The notes below the pieces were generated by a model, which had not been told where the DNA came from, made no database searches, and was given only the letters and a program-made list of their open reading frames with translations. Below, piece after piece: positions 4,006 to 5,056 of a DNA stretch of 5,056 bases (positions are counted from its first letter, which is position 1; each line of letters starts with the position of its first letter). Source of the DNA: CAYGWP01 sp964353455 (GTDB lineage: Bacteria > Planctomycetota > Phycisphaerae > FEN-1346); contig CAYGWP010000124.1 of assembly GCA_964353455.1 (NCBI GenBank), positions 1 through 5,056 of the forward strand, given 5' to 3'. Both the position numbers and the translations under genes were made by a program.

Positions 4006-5056
4006 CTAGCCGCGGCGGCGACGGGCAACAAGGGACGCAAGGGCCCCAAGACCCAGCAACGCCAGCGTCGCAGGCTCAGGTATCGCACCTGCGCCAGGAC
4101 CGCCGATGATCGCCACCGCGCCCAGCGGGTCGCCGTGACCGTTAAGGTACGACCCGCCGATGATACCAGCCTCGTCGTCGTACACCCACCCGTCGAAGCC
4201 GAAGATGTCGCCGTTCCAGAACTCCAGGAGCGGATCGGGCGGCGCCGTGGTGTAACTGCCGTTCATGATGCCCACGTCGTCGTCGTACACCTGACCGTCC
4301 AGGTCAACGTCGCCCAGGTACGTGAACTTCACAAGGATGCTCGACCAGTCAGGCACCACGTCGCCGAACGTCTCGCTGCGCGTCCCGCCCACGCCGTACC
4401 AGAACTCGCCCGTCTCATACAACAGCCGGCCCTGGTCCACGATCGCCACCGCGTACAGATCGGGGTTGTCCCTCGCCGCCGTGCTCGTGATGCCAGTGCC
4501 CCACCACGGGGCGTCCGCGCTGAACCAGCCGCTCTGGAGCCAAGCCTTCACATCCTCGAACTGGCTGGAGTACGGGTCGCCGTCGTAATCGATCACCATC
4601 CGGCCCGTGCCGATGTCCAGCGTCCCTGAACCCGCGATCGACAGCGAATTGACGACGCTCGTCCCGCTGCCGTGCGTCAGCGTGCTACCGTCTCCGATAC
4701 TCACGCTTGACGTCCGGAACTGCGTCATCGACGCATTCATCCCGTCGGCCAGCGTGATCGACGGGCTCGTACCCGTCCCGGTCACCTTGCCGAGCGTCGC
4801 AGAACCGTTCAGCACGTGCAGCGTGTTGACCGACGTGTCGCCGGCCGTCAGACTGCCGGACGACCCCGCCGAGCCGACCGTGATCTTCTCTTCCACCGTC
4901 AGCATTCCGCTGTACGCCGCAGAACCGTAGTGGATCGACAGATTGGTGTGGTTGCCGCTGGAGGCCGTCAGGATGCCCTTCGCGCCGCCGTCCACTCCGA
5001 CGTTGACCGTCGGGGCCACAATCGCCCCGGCCTTAAGCGTGCTGCCGACCGTCACG
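4006..5056 (-). CDS. PEP-CTERM surface protein with beta-repeats and dockerin-like repeats, C-terminal part
   Basis: Partial: the frame is open at the right edge and the N-terminus is missing; 349 complete residues are visible (numbered from 5055). Residues 1-155 are Gly/Ser/Thr/Val-rich short beta-strand repeats (SLTAGDTSVNTLHVLNGSA and similar), like autotransporter-associated or pectin-lyase-like beta-helices. Residues 170-245 contain AWLQSGW...WWGTGITS, a segment I recognise as recurring before dockerin repeats in planctomycete proteins. Two dockerin-like calcium repeats follow (about 246-305). The C-terminus is a PEP-CTERM sorting signal: IPEP at 325-328, a hydrophobic helix, then RRRRG. 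In the known system an exosortase cleaves at the PEP motif and the protein reaches the cell surface or matrix. No exosortase gene is in the window. Probable role: secreted or surface-attached structural or adhesive protein; the ligand is unknown. The gene ends before a strong hairpin, so it is likely a separate unit from the importer operon. Confidence 0.9.
   Translation of the reverse strand, partial: VTVGSTLKAGAIVAPTVNVGVDGGAKGILTASSGNHTNLSIHYGSAAYSGMLTVEEKITVGSAGSSGSLTAGDTSVNTLHVLNGSATLGKVTGTGTSPSITLADGMNASMTQFRTSSVSIGDGSTLTHGSGTSVVNSLSIAGSGTLDIGTGRMVIDYDGDPYSSQFEDVKAWLQSGWFSADAPWWGTGITSTAARDNPDLYAVAIVDQGRLLYETGEFWYGVGGTRSETFGDVVPDWSSILVKFTYLGDVDLDGQVYDDDVGIMNGSYTTAPPDPLLEFWNGDIFGFDGWVYDDEAGIIGGSYLNGHGDPLGAVAIIGGPGAGAIPEPATLALLGLGALASLVARRRRG
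4144..4320 (-). repeat. two dockerin-like repeats in the PEP-CTERM protein
   Basis: Repeat 1 (4320-4249) reads YLGDVDLDGQVYDDDVGI...NGSY and has a good calcium loop: D249, D251, D253 and D260 at loop positions 1, 3, 5 and 12. Repeat 2 (4215-4144) reads NGDIFGFDGWVYDDEAGI...GGSY; it has one extra residue between GD and DG, and Phe or Gly where acidic ligands are expected. The repeats are exactly 35 codons apart, and the 13-base word CGTCGTCGTACAC recurs at 4173-4185 and 4278-4290 on the plus strand. Confidence 0.75.

Noticed and set aside
3794..4109. Short frames on both strands in the gap beside the PEP-CTERM gene.
   Set aside because: No ribosome-binding sites or protein-like composition, and they run across the hairpin and into the confident PEP-CTERM coding region.

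Overview
The window is about 5 kb of GC-rich bacterial DNA, and every gene I can support reads on the minus strand. The source looks like a planctomycete or a close relative. This is inferred from a PEP-CTERM protein with two dockerin-like repeats of the kind common in Planctomycetota, and from a small membrane protein with an 'aG..v.CP.CG' zinc ribbon, another recurring planctomycete pattern. No rRNA or other phylogenetic marker is present, so the assignment is moderate.

Layout in transcription order (right to left): (1) 4006-5056, the C-terminal part of a secreted or surface beta-repeat protein with dockerin-like repeats and a PEP-CTERM tail; its start lies outside the window. (2) 3765-4005, a non-coding gap with a strong 11-bp hairpin just after that gene and a good sigma70-type promoter pointing into the next operon. 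(3) 1091-3764, a compact three-gene ABC importer of the BtuFCD/FecBCD class: lipoprotein binding protein, ten-helix permease and ATPase, each overlapping the next. (4) 805-1090, a non-coding gap with three 42-bp tandem repeats that form hairpins, a perfect 12-bp-stem hairpin, a 16-bp direct repeat, and a TATAAT box with a leader for the next gene. (5) 106-804, an uncharacterised zinc-ribbon protein with two C-terminal membrane helices. (6) 1-84, a possible start of another gene running off the left edge.

The importer genes form a self-contained uptake system: the lipoprotein captures a metal chelate (cobalamin, haem or siderophore class) outside the membrane, the permease dimer passes it through, and the ATPase dimer drives transport. 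The substrate cannot be fixed from this window; I see no cobalamin riboswitch ahead of the operon and no TonB receptor or cobalamin-synthesis gene beside it. I found no convincing new multi-gene system. The least explained element is the repeat and hairpin cluster at 893-1080.
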